This document shows positions 63,377 to 64,000 of a DNA stretch of 64,000 bases, piece by piece; position 1 is the first letter of the stretch; the number at the start of each line of letters is the position of its first letter. The stretch is from positions 124,001 to 188,000 of the forward strand of contig NZ_WBWA01000001.1 in assembly GCF_008932295.1 (NCBI RefSeq), read 5' to 3'. The notes below the pieces were generated by a model. It was not told where the DNA came from. It saw only the letters and a program-made list of their open reading frames with translations, and ran no database searches. The translations under genes and the position numbers were made by a program. The stretch is from Brucella tritici. GTDB taxonomy: Bacteria > Pseudomonadota > Alphaproteobacteria > Rhizobiales > Rhizobiaceae.

Positions 63377-64000
63377 CTATGCCGTTTCGGAAGCCCGCAC
63401 ATCCGACGATGCAGCTCCAATTTTCTTGCGATATTCGCTATAGGCCGCGATCAGCATGTCCTCATCACGATATTGCGGTATCCAGCCAAGCTCGCGCTCG
63501 CCCTTCGAAACATCCAGAACGCACATTTCATCGGCAATCAGATATTGCTCCGGGTCCATGATCGGCATGTTCATCCAGTCGAGCAGGCCCAGCGTGCGTT
63601 TCACTGCCCAGGCGGGTGTTGGCAACAAAATGGATTTTGACCCTGCATGGCGGATCAGGTCACCGAGCAGTTTGCGGACGGGAGGCGGATTGAGCGAACC
63701 GAGATTGTAGACCTCGTTTAGAACGCCAGCCTTGAAAGCAGCACGTGCTGCCTCCGCACAATCAAACACAGAAATGAACTGATAGGGATTCCTGCCCGAG
63801 CCAATCATCGGCACTGGCAGGTTGTTATCAATCAGCTTGAACAGTTTTTCCAGAATACCGAGACGGCCCGGCCCAATGATAAGACGAGGACGAAACAGGG
63901 AGATATCCATACCCCGTGCGCGCCATTCAACAGCGAGTTCTTCGGTTTTCAGTTTGGACAAGCCATACTCACCAAGCGGCTTGCACGGATGGTCTTCTTT
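63377..64000 (-). CDS. NAD-dependent epimerase/dehydratase, partial
   Basis: The frame runs off the right end of the window, so the N-terminus and the nucleotide-binding GxxGxxG are missing. The visible part carries the catalytic YGLSK (YxxxK) motif, then LFRPRLIIGPGRLGILEKLF and FISVFDCAEAARAAFKAGV, which are typical of the extended short-chain dehydrogenases acting on nucleotide sugars or sterol-like compounds. The C-terminus is complete (SSDVRASETA). It is upstream of the aminotransferase gene on the same strand by eight bases. Confidence 0.85.
   Translation of the reverse strand, partial: KEDHPCKPLGEYGLSKLKTEELAVEWRARGMDISLFRPRLIIGPGRLGILEKLFKLIDNNLPVPMIGSGRNPYQFISVFDCAEAARAAFKAGVLNEVYNLGSLNPPPVRKLLGDLIRHAGSKSILLPTPAWAVKRTLGLLDWMNMPIMDPEQYLIADEMCVLDVSKGERELGWIPQYRDEDMLIAAYSEYRKKIGAASSDVRASETA

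Noticed and set aside
62232..63443. Plus-strand frame of 403 codons antisense to the class III aminotransferase
   Set aside because: The minus strand encodes a complete, recognisable aminotransferase; the plus frame shows no protein-family features.

Overview
The window looks like a piece of the second chromosome of a Brucellaceae bacterium, most likely of the Ochrobactrum (Brucella anthropi) group. This is an inference from protein character and gene content: groESL with CIRCE and an RpoH-type promoter, split HisG/HisZ, class II GshA, and a cluster built around a COG3964 amidohydrolase of the kind studied in Ochrobactrum and Agrobacterium. Most genes are compact, GC-rich and intact. Two loci are damaged: a doxX gene with a one-base frameshift, and an IS3-family element with an internal deletion.

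Layout: 1-643 is the end of a TadG-like VWA gene. Next come groES-groEL (884-2898), an HxlR regulator and flavin reductase pair, fumC, broken doxX, a GFA-family protein, the hisS-hisZ-hisG operon, a LysE exporter, tag, an L,D-transpeptidase and an aldo/keto reductase. Glycolate oxidase glcDEF (14156-18212) is divergent from a LysR gene over a perfect palindrome. Then follow a FadR-type regulator overlapping a PPP phosphatase, an amidotransferase, a marR-FUSC-DUF1656-HlyD efflux operon, rsmE, gshA, a second L,D-transpeptidase, xseA and another LysR gene. A DUF1127 gene is followed by a candidate cuckoo-type small RNA, tRNA-Gln(CTG), the IS3 remnant with an AT-rich flank, terC and a DUF4239 membrane protein.

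36728-45899 is a catabolic locus: Dpp/Opp-type ABC importer, COG3964 amidohydrolase, RidA, SelA-like PLP enzyme and IclR regulator. 49399-54222 is a second transport locus: two COG0212 (5-FCL-like) paralogues flank an NMT1/THI5-type ABC importer whose permease is a fusion of two MetI domains, with an RpiR regulator divergent. COG0212 proteins have been linked to thiamin metabolism, so thiamin-precursor salvage is a reasonable hypothesis. After argO/argP and minCDE (with a small 3' gene), a 1.9-kb gap (58360-60264) lacks convincing protein genes.

That gap holds the most unusual structure. Two divergent copies of one module each contain a GC-rich terminator-like hairpin followed by three tandem hairpins, all with CTCCTCCTCCC (anti-Shine-Dalgarno) in the loop. 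The copies share an exact 48-bp inverted repeat. They resemble alphaproteobacterial CcsR/cuckoo small RNAs, and the DUF1127-associated candidate at 32761-32847 is a related form. The window ends with a GT-C-like membrane protein, a class III aminotransferase and a truncated NAD-dependent epimerase. No computation or database search was run: structures, start sites and homology calls come from reading the sequence and from knowledge of the families.
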